A stretch of 63,212 nucleotides of DNA. Origin: Flavobacteriales bacterium (GTDB lineage Bacteria > Bacteroidota > Bacteroidia > Flavobacteriales_D > Crocinitomicaceae). The notes under the pieces are model-generated. The model ran no database searches. It was not told the DNA's origin and worked only from the letters and a program-made list of their open reading frames with translations. How positions within the stretch are numbered: the stretch's first letter is position 1; the number at the start of each line of letters is the position of its first letter. Shown here piece after piece: positions 52,147 through 61,371 of this stretch. The stretch lies in NCBI GenBank assembly GCA_947500875.1, contig CANMUN010000010.1, positions 1 through 63,212 on the forward strand, in the 5' to 3' direction. The position numbers and the translations under genes are program-made.

Positions 52147-53097
52147 ATGTTGCGCCTGTTCAACGATAACAAGCCGTATGTCTTGTTCGTTCTTCCCTTC
52201 TTGCTGGCAGGATTTTACGCATACCATTTCATGGTGGAATGGCAAGGGATGCCCCAACAGATTTCCATGGGACTTTGGGGTAGAATTCCTATATCCGCCC
52301 AAGATCTTCCTTGGTGGATTGGAATTGGATTTATTGCGTATTTGGTCAATGCTATTACGTTGAATTTTATCTTTAACGAGGCCAATTTCTACGAACGCAA
52401 CAATTACCTTCCCTCCTTATTAAGTACCACCTTCATGGCATCCTTGGGGGGGTATTTTGGATTTAATGCGCTTCATCTTGCTTTTTTAGGTTTGATGCTT
52501 TGTTGCCATCAGCTGTTAAAACTGGACCAAAACAACCGAGCGGAACAACACTTGTTCAACGCGGCATTTTTTTACAGCATTGCAGCGAGTTTTTTTCCTG
52601 CTTTGATTTTCGGAATACCGGTTATTTATTTTTTGGGTCTTATTTTTCGCCCCTTCATCCTTCGCGAATTCATCATTTTTTTACTAGGACCCTTGATTGT
52701 TTCTTTCTATGTGTTTGCTTATCGTGCCTACTTTCAATACGGCGGGTTTTGGCAAGATGTTCAATTGACGCATCGCCCATTCGATGCGCCTCCTGGGGCT
52801 TACATCCTTTGGGCCCTATTGGGGTTCATTCTCTTGTTGATTTTTTATACCCTTTCCGTAAAGTGGAACGGCTACAGCAATCGAACTAGAAAAGAACTTC
52901 AATTGCTCCTTGGCATGTTGATCGGAATTTCGGCATGCCTTACCGTGAACATTTCTTTTGCCCTAGGCCTTTTGGCCTTCCCAATATCGATGCTCTTCAC
53001 CCTTTCCTTTCTGGACAAAAGAATACAACGAGTGTCCACTTTTCTTTTTTACGGCCTCATGGTTTTTATCGTTGTGAAGTTTCTGTTGAAAACCTAA
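52147..53097 (+). CDS. Multi-pass membrane protein (DUF6427-like)
   Basis: The 316-residue protein has eight or more predicted membrane helices and begins MLRLFNDNKPYVLFVLPFLLAGF. Conserved-looking segments are NLYLPSLL-type NNYLPSLLST, and FGIPVIYFLGLIFRPF. It resembles flavobacterial DUF6427 proteins, often near purine genes, but this assignment is from memory of pattern. No transport motif is visible. Confidence 0.7.
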   Translation: MLRLFNDNKPYVLFVLPFLLAGFYAYHFMVEWQGMPQQISMGLWGRIPISAQDLPWWIGIGFIAYLVNAITLNFIFNEANFYERNNYLPSLLSTTFMASLGGYFGFNALHLAFLGLMLCCHQLLKLDQNNRAEQHLFNAAFFYSIAASFFPALIFGIPVIYFLGLIFRPFILREFIIFLLGPLIVSFYVFAYRAYFQYGGFWQDVQLTHRPFDAPPGAYILWALLGFILLLIFYTLSVKWNGYSNRTRKELQLLLGMLIGISACLTVNISFALGLLAFPISMLFTLSFLDKRIQRVSTFLFYGLMVFIVVKFLLKT

Positions 53098-53117
53098 CCG
53101 TCGTCCTTGCAAAATAG

Positions 53118-53125
53118 TACCTTTG
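53118..53125 (+). promoter_or_regulatory. Promoter -7 element TACCTTTG for the purQ operon
   Basis: A perfect -7 box lies 19 bases before the purQ start. No well-spaced -33 TTG and no purine riboswitch-like structure were seen in the 47-base gap. Confidence 0.5.
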
Positions 53126-53144
53126 CAACAGTTATTTTTACACT

Positions 53145-53834
53145 ATGAAATTTGGCGTAATTACCTTTCCTGGTTCTAACTGCGATCAGGACATGGTCTA
53201 TGTGCTTTCAACCTTATTGGGGCAACAAGTAGAATCCTTGTGGCACAAAGATCGGGATCTAAAAGGAGCAGATGTGGTGATTTTACCTGGGGGGTTTTCG
53301 TACGGAGACTACCTACGATCTGGGGCTATCGCTAAATTCTCCCCAATCATGAACGAAGTGGTACATCATGCCAAACGTGGGGGAATCGTCATTGGCATTT
53401 GCAACGGATTCCAAATTCTCACCGAAAGCGGATTGCTGCCGGGTGCACTCTTACATAACTCAAAACGAACCTTCATTTGCAAGAACACTTACATTACTCC
53501 CACCACCACCTCAAGCCTCCTTACCTCGGGAATGCAAAGGGGCGAAGCGTATAAAATCCCTATTGCTCACGGCGAGGGGCGTTATTATGCGGACGACGCT
53601 ACCCTGGCTTCGTTACAGGACCAAGATCAGATCATTTTTCAATACTGCCGCGCCGATGGGAAGGTTTCGGAGGAATACAATCCCAACGGTTCGTGCCTTA
53701 ACATTGCGGGAGTTACCAATGCCGGGAGGAACGTTTTTGGCATGATGCCTCACCCTGAGCGGGCTGCCGACCTTGATTTAAAAAATACCGACGGTTTATT
53801 GCTATTTGAATCCCTTTTAAGCGTTTCGGCCTAA
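53145..53834 (+). CDS. purQ: Phosphoribosylformylglycinamidine synthase, glutaminase subunit
   Basis: The 229-residue amidotransferase supplies ammonia to PurL. The class I glutaminase triad is visible: Cys in GICNGFQIL, and His and Glu in PHPERA. The N-terminus (FPGSNCDQDM) and PGGFSYGDYLR match PurQ. Having a separate PurQ implies the small-PurL, PurS system rather than the fused long PurL. It overlaps purD by one base. Confidence 0.95.
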   Translation: MKFGVITFPGSNCDQDMVYVLSTLLGQQVESLWHKDRDLKGADVVILPGGFSYGDYLRSGAIAKFSPIMNEVVHHAKRGGIVIGICNGFQILTESGLLPGALLHNSKRTFICKNTYITPTTTSSLLTSGMQRGEAYKIPIAHGEGRYYADDATLASLQDQDQIIFQYCRADGKVSEEYNPNGSCLNIAGVTNAGRNVFGMMPHPERAADLDLKNTDGLLLFESLLSVSA

Positions 53835-55108
53835 TGAATGTACTTTTACTTGGATCCGGTGGGCGCGAGTCGGCCATCGCTTGGAAAATTTCGCAGAGTT
53901 CCATCCTGGATCAGTTGTATGTTGCACCGGGAAATGCAGGAACACGACAATACGGCAAAAATACACCGCTGGATATCCTCGATTTTGAGGCGATAAAAGC
54001 CTTCGTTCTTTCCCAGAAAATAGACCTTGTTGTCGTGGGACCCGAAGAGCCTCTCGTGATGGGTATTGTTGATTTTTTCAAAAGCGATGCCGCGCTTCGT
54101 TCGGTCGGTATCATCGGTCCAACCAAGGCTGGAGCGCAATTGGAAGGCAGTAAAACGTTTGCCAAAGAATTCATGCAGCGCCATCGAATTCCAACGGCAA
54201 AATTTGGCAGTTTTTCGTTGGAAACCCTCCGAGAAGGCATTGCCTTTCTTCGGGAAATGAAAGCTCCTTATGTGCTTAAAGCGGATGGCTTAGCTGCAGG
54301 AAAAGGCGTACTCATTCTCGCTAATTTGGAGGAAGCAGAACATGAATTGACCCAAATTTTACTTGATGAAAAGTTTGGTGCCGCAGGAAAACGAGTGGTA
54401 ATTGAGCAATTCTTAACGGGCATTGAATTGTCGATGTTCATTTTAAGCGATGGCCGTTCTTTTAAAATTCTACCCGAAGCGAAAGACTACAAACGCATTG
54501 GAGAAAAAGACCAAGGTCCCAATACCGGAGGTATGGGTGCCGTTTCTCCGGTACCTTTCGCCGATGAAGCCTTCAAGGACAAAGTCCTCAACCAAATCAT
54601 AATCCCAACGGTAAAAGGCTTAAACCAGGAAGGTATCGAATACCAAGGATTCATCTTTTTTGGGCTCATCAGTGTTAAAGGAGAACCCTACGTAATTGAA
54701 TACAATTGCCGCATGGGCGACCCCGAAACAGAGGTGGTTGTTCCGCGCATTAAATCCGATTTATTGGACTTATTCGAAGGTGTGGTGTCGAATACGCTCT
54801 CCGAAAGGGACATTCAATTCACCGAACTGTCTGCAGCAACGGTGATGATGGTTTCCGGAGGCTATCCGAATACTTATGAAAAAGATAAAATCATCTACGG
54901 CCTCAACACCGTTTCCGAATCCTTAGTGTTTCATGCGGCCACCAAATCGGACGGACCGAAAGTGCTGACCAACGGTGGGCGCGTTCTCACCGTAACTTCC
55001 TACGGAAAAAACTTGGAAGTTGCCTTAGCAAAATCGTACGATGCGGTTTCTAAACTATCTTTTGAAAACGCCTATTTCCGCAAGGATATTGGCCAAGACG
55101 TCATCTGA
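53834..55108 (+). CDS. purD: Phosphoribosylamine-glycine ligase
   Basis: The 424-residue ATP-grasp enzyme makes GAR from phosphoribosylamine and glycine. Visible motifs: NVLLLGSGGRESAIAWK, VVVGPEEPL, LKADGLAAGKGV, GPNTGGMGAVSP and YNCRMGDPETE. Length is normal. It sits between purQ and the CNNM gene with one-base overlaps on both sides. Confidence 0.96.
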   Translation: MNVLLLGSGGRESAIAWKISQSSILDQLYVAPGNAGTRQYGKNTPLDILDFEAIKAFVLSQKIDLVVVGPEEPLVMGIVDFFKSDAALRSVGIIGPTKAGAQLEGSKTFAKEFMQRHRIPTAKFGSFSLETLREGIAFLREMKAPYVLKADGLAAGKGVLILANLEEAEHELTQILLDEKFGAAGKRVVIEQFLTGIELSMFILSDGRSFKILPEAKDYKRIGEKDQGPNTGGMGAVSPVPFADEAFKDKVLNQIIIPTVKGLNQEGIEYQGFIFFGLISVKGEPYVIEYNCRMGDPETEVVVPRIKSDLLDLFEGVVSNTLSERDIQFTELSAATVMMVSGGYPNTYEKDKIIYGLNTVSESLVFHAATKSDGPKVLTNGGRVLTVTSYGKNLEVALAKSYDAVSKLSFENAYFRKDIGQDVI

Positions 55109-56376
55109 TGGGAGATCAAATTTACCTTACCTTGTTCGTGCTTTCGTTGATTGGTTCCGCCTTTTTCTCGGGCATGGAACAAGCCTTTCTATCGTCTAAC
55201 CGTCTGCGCGTCGAGGTAGAGCGCGGCAAAGGCAGTTTGCAAGGAAAAATCAACGCCTTCTTTTACCGAAATCAATCCACGATGATTGCCATGATGCTTC
55301 TTGGGAACAACATTTCCCTGGTCGTTTATGGAATCACTTTTGGACACTTGCTGATCGGGGACACCCAAGAACTATGGGGGGTGCACAGCGAAATTTTTGT
55401 CTTAGTGATGCAAACCATCCTCTCCACCTTGCTGGTTTTGATCGGTGCGGAATTCTTTCCCAAAGCCATTGCCTCCATTAATCCCAACCGCATCCTTAAC
55501 TTGGGCAGCATTCCTTTAGCCATCGTGTTTGGCATCCTCTATTTGCCCACCCAATTCGTCTTGCTCACGAGCTTACTCCTTTTGAAAATTACGGGTTCTA
55601 AAATGAAATCTTCTAAAAAAGTATTCTCCAAGATTGATTTGGAACATTACGTGGAAGAGATGAACTCGCGGATTGCTCCGGAACAGGAACTGAAGCATGA
55701 AATGACCATCTTAAAAAACGCCTTGGAATTCAACCAAATCAAAGCGCGCGACTGCATGATTCCGCGCACCGAAATTGCAGCGGTGGATCTCGAAGAAAGC
55801 GTAGAAAACACCCTTCAACTGTTCATCGACCGCGGTTTGTCAAAAATCCTGGTTTACCGAGGCTCCATCGATAACATCATCGGATACGTTCATTCGTTTG
55901 ACTTTTTTTCCAAACCGGAGAGTATCAAGTCCATCCTGAAACCCATAGGTTTTGTTCCGGGAGTGCTCTCGGGCAAAAGCCTCCTCGAAAACTTCTCGAA
56001 ACAAACCGGCAACATTGCGGTGGTCAACGACGAATACGGCGGCACGGCGGGAATCATCACATTGGAGGACGTCATCGAAGAAATCTTTGGAGACATCATT
56101 GACGAGCACGACAAGGACGATTGGTTGGAGGAAAAAATCAGCGACGTCGAGTACTTGTTTTCGGCCCGAGCCGACATCGATTACCTCATCGAAACCTACC
56201 AACTTCATTTGCCAGAATCAGAAGAATACGATACCTTGGGTGGGCTTATTACGCATCGTTTGGAACGAATTCCCGAGCTAGGAGAACGTTTGGAAGTGGA
56301 ACCCAACATGGTGTTGATTATCGAAGAAGCGAGCGAACGGAGGATCGAGAAAGTACGCATTTTACTCGACCAATGA
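55108..56376 (+). CDS. CNNM/hemolysin C-family transporter with CBS domains
   Basis: The 422-residue protein has an N-terminal DUF21 (CNNM) membrane domain (about 1-190) with LSSNRLRVEVERGKGS, a CBS pair (about 200-330; ARDCMIPRTEIAAV and NIAVVNDEYGGTAGIITLEDVIEEIFGDI) and a CorC_HlyC domain (about 340-422; LGGLITHRLERIPELGE). Family members are linked to magnesium or cobalt homeostasis; Bacteroidota GldE belongs here too. No gld gene is adjacent, so I do not call it GldE. Confidence 0.9.
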   Translation: MGDQIYLTLFVLSLIGSAFFSGMEQAFLSSNRLRVEVERGKGSLQGKINAFFYRNQSTMIAMMLLGNNISLVVYGITFGHLLIGDTQELWGVHSEIFVLVMQTILSTLLVLIGAEFFPKAIASINPNRILNLGSIPLAIVFGILYLPTQFVLLTSLLLLKITGSKMKSSKKVFSKIDLEHYVEEMNSRIAPEQELKHEMTILKNALEFNQIKARDCMIPRTEIAAVDLEESVENTLQLFIDRGLSKILVYRGSIDNIIGYVHSFDFFSKPESIKSILKPIGFVPGVLSGKSLLENFSKQTGNIAVVNDEYGGTAGIITLEDVIEEIFGDIIDEHDKDDWLEEKISDVEYLFSARADIDYLIETYQLHLPESEEYDTLGGLITHRLERIPELGERLEVEPNMVLIIEEASERRIEKVRILLDQ

Positions 56377-57047
56377 CCTTCATGAACCCCTCGACGTCAG
56401 CAGTCCTTTTCGACATGGATGGGGTGTTAATTGATTCGGAACCCCTGTGGAAGGTGGCCATGTACGAGGTGTTTACGCCTTTAGGCAGTCACTTAACGCC
56501 TCAAGATTTTCAACAAACGGTGGGTTTGCGCATCGACCAAGTGGTGCACTACTGGAATGTGAGCCAAGGCTGGAATTTGAAAAGCGAGGCTTCGGTGGTG
56601 CAAGCCATCCTCGACCGCATGGTGGCATTGGTCCGAGAAAACCCTTATGCATTAACGGGAGTATACGAAACCTTGCAGTATTTGCAGGAGCGGGGCATCC
56701 CGACGGGGGTGGCAACCTCATCGCCAACGGTTTTGATGGACGCCGTATTGGATGCTTTGGAGCTGAGGCCGTATTTCCAAACGGTGCAATCCGCAGAACT
56801 TCTAGCCTATGGAAAACCGCATCCTGAGGTGTATTTGCGAGCGGCGGAAGCCTTGCAGCGAAAACCGCAACATTGTTGGGTAATCGAGGACTCCTTGAAC
56901 GGGGTAATTTCCGGAAAGGCCGCGGGCATGCAGGTGATTTGCATTCCAGAAAAAACGCACCATCCCAACCCAAAATTGATCGTGGCGGACCATCAGTACG
57001 CATCGCTCCTCGAATTACTCGAAGCATGGAAAGGGGTGGGAAAATAA
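56373..57047 (+). CDS. HAD-family phosphatase (YniC/beta-phosphoglucomutase-like)
   Basis: The start at 56373 (ATGA overlap with the CNNM stop) is chosen; 56382 is an alternative. The 224-residue protein has HAD motif I FDMDGVLIDSEP, motif II VATSSP, motif III Lys in YGKPHPEVY and motif IV IEDSLNGV. It belongs to subfamily IA with a helical cap and dephosphorylates a sugar phosphate or similar small substrate, identity unknown. Confidence 0.92.
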   Translation: MTFMNPSTSAVLFDMDGVLIDSEPLWKVAMYEVFTPLGSHLTPQDFQQTVGLRIDQVVHYWNVSQGWNLKSEASVVQAILDRMVALVRENPYALTGVYETLQYLQERGIPTGVATSSPTVLMDAVLDALELRPYFQTVQSAELLAYGKPHPEVYLRAAEALQRKPQHCWVIEDSLNGVISGKAAGMQVICIPEKTHHPNPKLIVADHQYASLLELLEAWKGVGK

Positions 57048-57135
57048 GATATAGAAGGGTAAGGCGAGCTTTTGTCAAGGTAACATCACCTTCACGCAGA
57101 CCTTTACAAAAAAGACCTAGTACCTGTAACCAAAC

Positions 57136-57173
57136 TTGATGAATTGAATTATTTGTAATAACTTTGTAATTAC
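57136..57173 (+). promoter_or_regulatory. Promoter and candidate operator of mazEF
   Basis: TTG at 57136-57138 and TAACTTTG at 57159-57166 with 20 bases between form a near-complete promoter. An inverted repeat GTAAT (57155-57159) and ATTAC (57169-57173) overlaps the -7 element, suiting autoregulation by the MazE/MazF complex. Confidence 0.6.
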
Positions 57174-57187
57174 GCAAAAAATAAATC

Positions 57188-57433
57188 ATGGAAGTTTCAA
57201 TTATTAAAATAGGGAATTCAAAAGGTTTTCGATTAACCAAAACAATTCTTGAGAGGTATAACATCACCGACAAAATTGAATTGATCTTTGAAAAAGGCCA
57301 AATCATTTTGCGTCCTATTTCAGAACCTCGAAAAGGCTGGGATAAAGCATTTCAAAAGATGCATGAACAGGGTGATGACCAACTACTGATGAACGATGTT
57401 TTTGAAGATGAAAACTTTGACGAATGGATGTAA
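57188..57433 (+). CDS. mazE: MazE-like antitoxin (AbrB/MazE fold)
   Basis: The 81-residue protein has an N-terminal swapped-hairpin DNA-binding fold (VSIIKIGNSKGFRLTKTILERYNI, ELIFEKGQIILRPI) and an acidic C-terminal tail (VFEDENFDEWM) that would wrap the toxin. The gene is more AT-rich than its neighbours, which suggests horizontal gain. It overlaps the toxin gene by 10 nt. Confidence 0.88.
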   Translation: MEVSIIKIGNSKGFRLTKTILERYNITDKIELIFEKGQIILRPISEPRKGWDKAFQKMHEQGDDQLLMNDVFEDENFDEWM

Positions 57434-57747
57434 AACAATATCAAATAGTTTTGGTGAATCTAGACCCAACCTTGGGTAGTGAGATTCAAAAAACTCGTCC
57501 TTGTGTCATTGTTTCACCCAATGAAATCAACGATCATTTAAGAACGGTTGTCATCGCACCAATGACTTCTACCAGCAGAAAATACCCGACAAGGGTAAAG
57601 GTTAAACACCAAAGTCAAGAAGGTTGGGTTGTAATCGATCAAATTAGAACTATCGACAAAATTCGAATAGTAAAACCGTTGGGGTCCCTTACAGAAAAAG
57701 AAATCCGCGAATGTAAACGCATAATCCGAGAAACTTTCGTTGATTAA
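57424..57747 (+). CDS. mazF: MazF/PemK family endoribonuclease toxin
   Basis: The 107-residue toxin has the expected pattern QYQIVLVNLDPTLGSEIQKTRPCVIVSPNEIN, TVVIAPMTSTSRKYPTRV and VVIDQIRTIDKIRI. The conserved Arg of KTRPCVI and the Thr/Ser of APMTS are the usual RNA-cleavage residues. MazF cleaves mRNA at short sites; its site here is unknown. It is complete and pairs with the antitoxin above. Confidence 0.92.
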   Translation: MDVKQYQIVLVNLDPTLGSEIQKTRPCVIVSPNEINDHLRTVVIAPMTSTSRKYPTRVKVKHQSQEGWVVIDQIRTIDKIRIVKPLGSLTEKEIRECKRIIRETFVD

Positions 57748-57816
57748 AGGGCATAAAGGAAATACTTAGTCCTCAATAGAAACCCCTTCCTCCCCTCTCC
57801 ATTTCACAAGGATTGA

Positions 57817-57824
57817 TACCTTTG
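57817..57824 (+). promoter_or_regulatory. Promoter -7 element TACCTTTG for the ruvB operon
   Basis: A perfect -7 box 15 bases before the TTG start of ruvB, predicting a leader of about 10 bases. Confidence 0.5.
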
Positions 57825-57839
57825 TAAAAACTTAAGCTC

Positions 57840-58859
57840 TTGGAAGATTCGTTCGATTACCGAAATCAATCTGAAAATCCCGATCAGGATTACGACAAAG
57901 TACTGCGCCCCAAAACGCTCAGCGATTTCGCTGGTCAACCCGCCATTGTCGAAAACCTCAGCATCTTCGTGAAAGCCGCCAAACTACGCAACGAACCACT
58001 CGACCACGTTCTGTTGCACGGTCCTCCGGGCTTGGGTAAAACCACCCTCGCCAACATTATCGCCAATGAAATGGGCGTTGGCTTTAAGGTTACCAGCGGT
58101 CCCGTGCTCGACAAACCCGGTGATTTGGCCGGACTCCTCACCAACCTCAGCGTGGGAGATGTGCTCTTCATCGATGAAATTCACCGCTTGAGTCCTGTGG
58201 TGGAAGAATACCTGTATTCCGCCATGGAAGACTACGTTATTGATATTTTACTGGATTCCGGGCCCAACGCTCGCACCATTCAAATCACCCTCAACCCTTT
58301 TACCCTCATAGGTGCCACTACCCGCAGCGGCTTGCTCACGTCCCCACTTCGTGCGCGTTTCGGGATCAACTCACGGCTCGAGTATTACGACGCCCAAACC
58401 TTAACCAGCATCGTGGAACGTTCTTCCAGCTTGCTCGATATCCCGATCACCGAATCTGCCGCCTACAAAATTGCCAGCCGAAGCCGAGGTACCCCACGTA
58501 TTGCCAACGCCTTGCTGCGCAGGGTTCGCGACTTTGCGCAAATCAAAGGCAGCGGCACCATCGACGACGACATCACCGAAATAGCACTGAAAGCCTTGAA
58601 CGTTGACGAAAACGGACTCGATGAAATGGACCTTCGCATTCTCAAAGTTATTTTGGACAAATTCAGCGGTGGTCCCGTCGGTTTAACCACCATCGCAACC
58701 GCCATAGGTGAAAATGCAGGTACCTTGGAGGAAGTGTACGAACCGTTCTTGATTCAAGAAGGTTTCTTGATGCGCACCCCGCGTGGAAGGAAGGTCACCG
58801 AAAAAACCTACAAACACCTTGGACGCGATCTAGGGTATTTTCAGGGCGGTTTGTTTTAA
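57840..58859 (+). CDS. ruvB: Holliday junction helicase RuvB
   Basis: The 339-residue AAA+ motor drives branch migration with RuvA. Motifs: [11 protein letters not shown], Walker [11 protein letters not shown], Walker B FIDEIHRL, sensor [18 protein letters not shown] and the C-terminal winged helix [11 protein letters not shown]. Translation starts at TTG (57840): an in-frame stop lies just upstream and no ATG is available, so this start is firm. Confidence 0.96.
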   Translation: MEDSFDYRNQSENPDQDYDKVLRPKTLSDFAGQPAIVENLSIFVKAAKLRNEPLDHVLLHGPPGLGKTTLANIIANEMGVGFKVTSGPVLDKPGDLAGLLTNLSVGDVLFIDEIHRLSPVVEEYLYSAMEDYVIDILLDSGPNARTIQITLNPFTLIGATTRSGLLTSPLRARFGINSRLEYYDAQTLTSIVERSSSLLDIPITESAAYKIASRSRGTPRIANALLRRVRDFAQIKGSGTIDDDITEIALKALNVDENGLDEMDLRILKVILDKFSGGPVGLTTIATAIGENAGTLEEVYEPFLIQEGFLMRTPRGRKVTEKTYKHLGRDLGYFQGGLF

Positions 58860-58861
58860 GC

Positions 58862-59797
58862 ATGAACGCAGATCGCTACAAGTCATTTATTAAAACCAAA
58901 GCGGCTGAACTCGGATTTTTCTATTGCGGATTTTCCCAAGCCGGATTCCTTGAAGAAGAGGCCCCGAAACTTGAACGCTGGCTCAACGAAGGTCGCCACG
59001 GAAAAATGACCTACATGGAAAACCACTTCGACAAGCGGCTCAACCCCCAGCGCTTGGTAGAAGGCTCCAACAGCGTTATTTCGTTGCTTCTCAATTATTT
59101 TCCCCAGCATAGTCCCTCCGAATCGGCGCCCAAGATTTCCAAATACGCCTACGGAGAAGATTACCATACCGTCATCAAAGAAAAACTAAAGACACTGGTG
59201 GAGGTCATGCGCCAAGAAATTGGGGACATCCAAGGAAGGGTTTTTGTTGATTCCGCCCCGGTCATGGACAAGGCCTGGGCCAAAAAATCCGGATTGGGAT
59301 GGGTCGGTAAAAACACCAATTTAATCCATCCGAAAGAAGGAAGTTTCTTTTTCATTGCCGAACTCATCACCGATTTGAACTTTACGCAAGACCCTCCCCT
59401 GCCCGATTATTGTGGCACCTGTACCCGCTGCTTGGAGGCTTGTCCTACCCAAGCGTTAACCGCCCCTTATGAAATTGATGCCTCCAAATGCATTTCGTAC
59501 CTCACCATCGAATTGAAAGAACAGCATTTGCCCGCGGAATTTCGGGGTAAAATGGAAAATTGGGCCTTTGGTTGTGATATATGCCAAGATGTATGTCCCT
59601 GGAACCGTTTCTCCAAAGCCCATCAAGAAAAACGGTTCGAACCAGCCTTTGATTTTCTCGACTTAGACCTTGAAACCTGGGAAAAGGTTCAAGAAAGCAC
59701 CTTTGAATCGTGGATGAAACACAGCGCGATTCGACGAACCGGTTACGAAGGACTCATGCGCAACCTCCGTTTTTTAAAACCCATCGAAAAACCTTAA
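58862..59797 (+). CDS. queG: Epoxyqueuosine reductase
   Basis: The 311-residue enzyme performs the last step of queuosine synthesis in tRNA, using cobalamin and two 4Fe-4S clusters. The cluster motifs are CGTCTRCLEACPT and CDICQDVCPWN. KSGLGWVGKNTNLI and FIAELIT also match. It starts 2 bases after ruvB, so they share a transcript. Confidence 0.95.
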   Translation: MNADRYKSFIKTKAAELGFFYCGFSQAGFLEEEAPKLERWLNEGRHGKMTYMENHFDKRLNPQRLVEGSNSVISLLLNYFPQHSPSESAPKISKYAYGEDYHTVIKEKLKTLVEVMRQEIGDIQGRVFVDSAPVMDKAWAKKSGLGWVGKNTNLIHPKEGSFFFIAELITDLNFTQDPPLPDYCGTCTRCLEACPTQALTAPYEIDASKCISYLTIELKEQHLPAEFRGKMENWAFGCDICQDVCPWNRFSKAHQEKRFEPAFDFLDLDLETWEKVQESTFESWMKHSAIRRTGYEGLMRNLRFLKPIEKP

Positions 59798-59802
59798 CTT
59801 TG
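59795..59802 (+). promoter_or_regulatory. Promoter -7 element TAACTTTG, four bases before aroC
   Basis: A perfect TAnnTTTG box (its first three bases are the queG stop codon) is separated by TTGG from the GTG start of aroC. The spacing predicts a leaderless mRNA. Confidence 0.5.
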
Positions 59803-59806
59803 TTGG

Positions 59807-60874
59807 GTGTCAGGCTCAACCTTTGGAACCGTATTTCAACTCACTACGTTCGGCGAATCGCATGGCACTGCCATAGGCGGCATTATTCAAGGATGTCCTG
59901 CCGGAATTGAAGTAGATTTGGATCAAATCCAGCAAGCGTTAGACCGCCGTAAACCAGGACAATACGCCGCAAGCAGTCCCCGCAAAGAATCGGACCGCGT
60001 TCAATTCCTCTCGGGAATTTATGCCGGCAAAACCCTCGGAACCCCTATAGGATTTATCTTGGAAAACCAAGACGTACAATCCAAGGACTACACCTCCCTC
60101 CAAGAAGCATATCGACCATCGCATGCGGATTTCACCTACGACCAAAAATACGGATTACGGGACCCTCGCGGCGGAGGACGTTCCAGCGCTCGCGAAACGG
60201 CTTGCCGAGTGGTGGCCGGTGCTTTGGCAGAACAGCTGTTATCCAAAGTAGGCGTTCGTTTTTCCTGTTACGTGGAGCAAATTGGGCCGCACCGCAGTTG
60301 CCAAGAAGGTTTTTATTCAAGCGAGGCCATCGAATCTTCCACCGTTCGCTGTCCTGATGCCGCCCTTACTGCAAAAATGCTGGCCTTTTTGGAGGAAGTT
60401 CGTGCCGAAGGCGATACCGTTGGCGGATGCATTCGCTGTTATATCGAAGGGGTGCCGGCAGGATTGGGAGAACCGGTCTTCGACAAATTGCATGCAGTCT
60501 TAGCCAAGGCCATGCTGAGCATTAATGCGGTAAAAGGCTTCGAAATTGGTAGCGGATTCGATGCTGCAAGCATGAAAGGAAGCGAACACAACGACCTCTT
60601 TGAACAGGATTTGACGACAAAAAGCAATTTCTCAGGCGGAATACAGGGAGGAATATCTAACGGGATGCCCATATCTTTTCGCGTAGCCTTTAAACCGGTG
60701 GCCACCCTGATGAAAGAACAAGCAACCGTAACCCGAAAGGGAGAAGCGGTCACCATCGACCCCAAAGGACGCCACGACGTTTGCGTGGTGCCTCGAGCAG
60801 TTCCCATTGTGCAAGCCATGGCCGCATTGGTACTATTAGATGCTTACCTTCAAAACAAAACCATAACTTTGTAA
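59807..60874 (+). CDS. aroC: Chorismate synthase
   Basis: The 355-residue enzyme makes chorismate from EPSP, the last common aromatic step. The GTG start gives the standard N-terminus [27 protein letters not shown], the FMN-binding [13 protein letters not shown] and [13 protein letters not shown] are present. It is physically apart from aroA and the DAHP synthase at 5-7 kb. Confidence 0.96.
   Translation: MSGSTFGTVFQLTTFGESHGTAIGGIIQGCPAGIEVDLDQIQQALDRRKPGQYAASSPRKESDRVQFLSGIYAGKTLGTPIGFILENQDVQSKDYTSLQEAYRPSHADFTYDQKYGLRDPRGGGRSSARETACRVVAGALAEQLLSKVGVRFSCYVEQIGPHRSCQEGFYSSEAIESSTVRCPDAALTAKMLAFLEEVRAEGDTVGGCIRCYIEGVPAGLGEPVFDKLHAVLAKAMLSINAVKGFEIGSGFDAASMKGSEHNDLFEQDLTTKSNFSGGIQGGISNGMPISFRVAFKPVATLMKEQATVTRKGEAVTIDPKGRHDVCVVPRAVPIVQAMAALVLLDAYLQNKTITL
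60864..60871 (+). promoter_or_regulatory. Possible -7 element TAACTTTG before the DUF4293 gene
   Basis: A perfect match 8 bases before the ATG, but inside the aroC coding end, so it may be coincidental. Confidence 0.3.
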
Positions 60875-60879
60875 AACGT

Positions 60880-61365
60880 ATGTTGCAACGCATTCAAACC
60901 TTGTATTTCGCACTGAGCATCGCGCTTTGGGGCACTTTTTTCACAGGAGTTTCCCTGCTGAGCTTTGAAAACACCTCCTCAAAAACCTTGGAAAACGTTT
61001 CGGTTTTTGGTCGAAAAATATTTCAAATGGCCGACGGAAAAGAGACCTTACTCAAGGTTGAGAACCAACCAATTTTTATTCTGTGTGGATTGATGATCGT
61101 TCTATTATTCCTAACCCTAATGCGGTATAAATCACCAAGAAAGCAATTGGGATTGGCGCGATTTACCTTGCTCTTGAATACCTTCTTAGTGTTTGCCTTG
61201 GTGGTTTGGAGCACCTATTTGTTTTCGAATGCTCCGAAAGGTTCCAGCAATTCGGTGGGGCTTGGTTATTACTTGCTGTGTGTGACCCTTCCCTTGAGTT
61301 ACTTTGGATACCGTGGGGTATTGCGCGACAAAATGTTATTAGACTCTGTAGACCGCCTGAGGTAA
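60880..61365 (+). CDS. DUF4293-family membrane protein
   Basis: The frame runs from 60781, but the ATG at 60880 (MLQRIQTLYFALSIAL) is the family-type start and gives 161 residues with four membrane helices: about 6-25, 65-82, 98-115 and 125-145. The MIQRIQTL/YLLL-like start is typical for DUF4293 of Bacteroidota. Function unknown. It is the fifth gene in the ruvB-to-ABC-F run. Confidence 0.88.
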   Translation: MLQRIQTLYFALSIALWGTFFTGVSLLSFENTSSKTLENVSVFGRKIFQMADGKETLLKVENQPIFILCGLMIVLLFLTLMRYKSPRKQLGLARFTLLLNTFLVFALVVWSTYLFSNAPKGSSNSVGLGYYLLCVTLPLSYFGYRGVLRDKMLLDSVDRLR

Positions 61366-61371
61366 AACCCT

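Noticed and set aside
53098..53144. Purine riboswitch before purQ
   Set aside because: The gap is too short and shows no conserved purine aptamer core.
55108..56376. GldE assignment
   Set aside because: The domain structure fits, but the usual gld neighbours are absent, so only the CNNM/hemolysin family is claimed.
56473..57306. 277-residue minus-strand open frame over the HAD phosphatase gene
   Set aside because: Its translation is rich in Pro/Arg/Ser with no domain, and the plus-strand HAD protein is clearly real.
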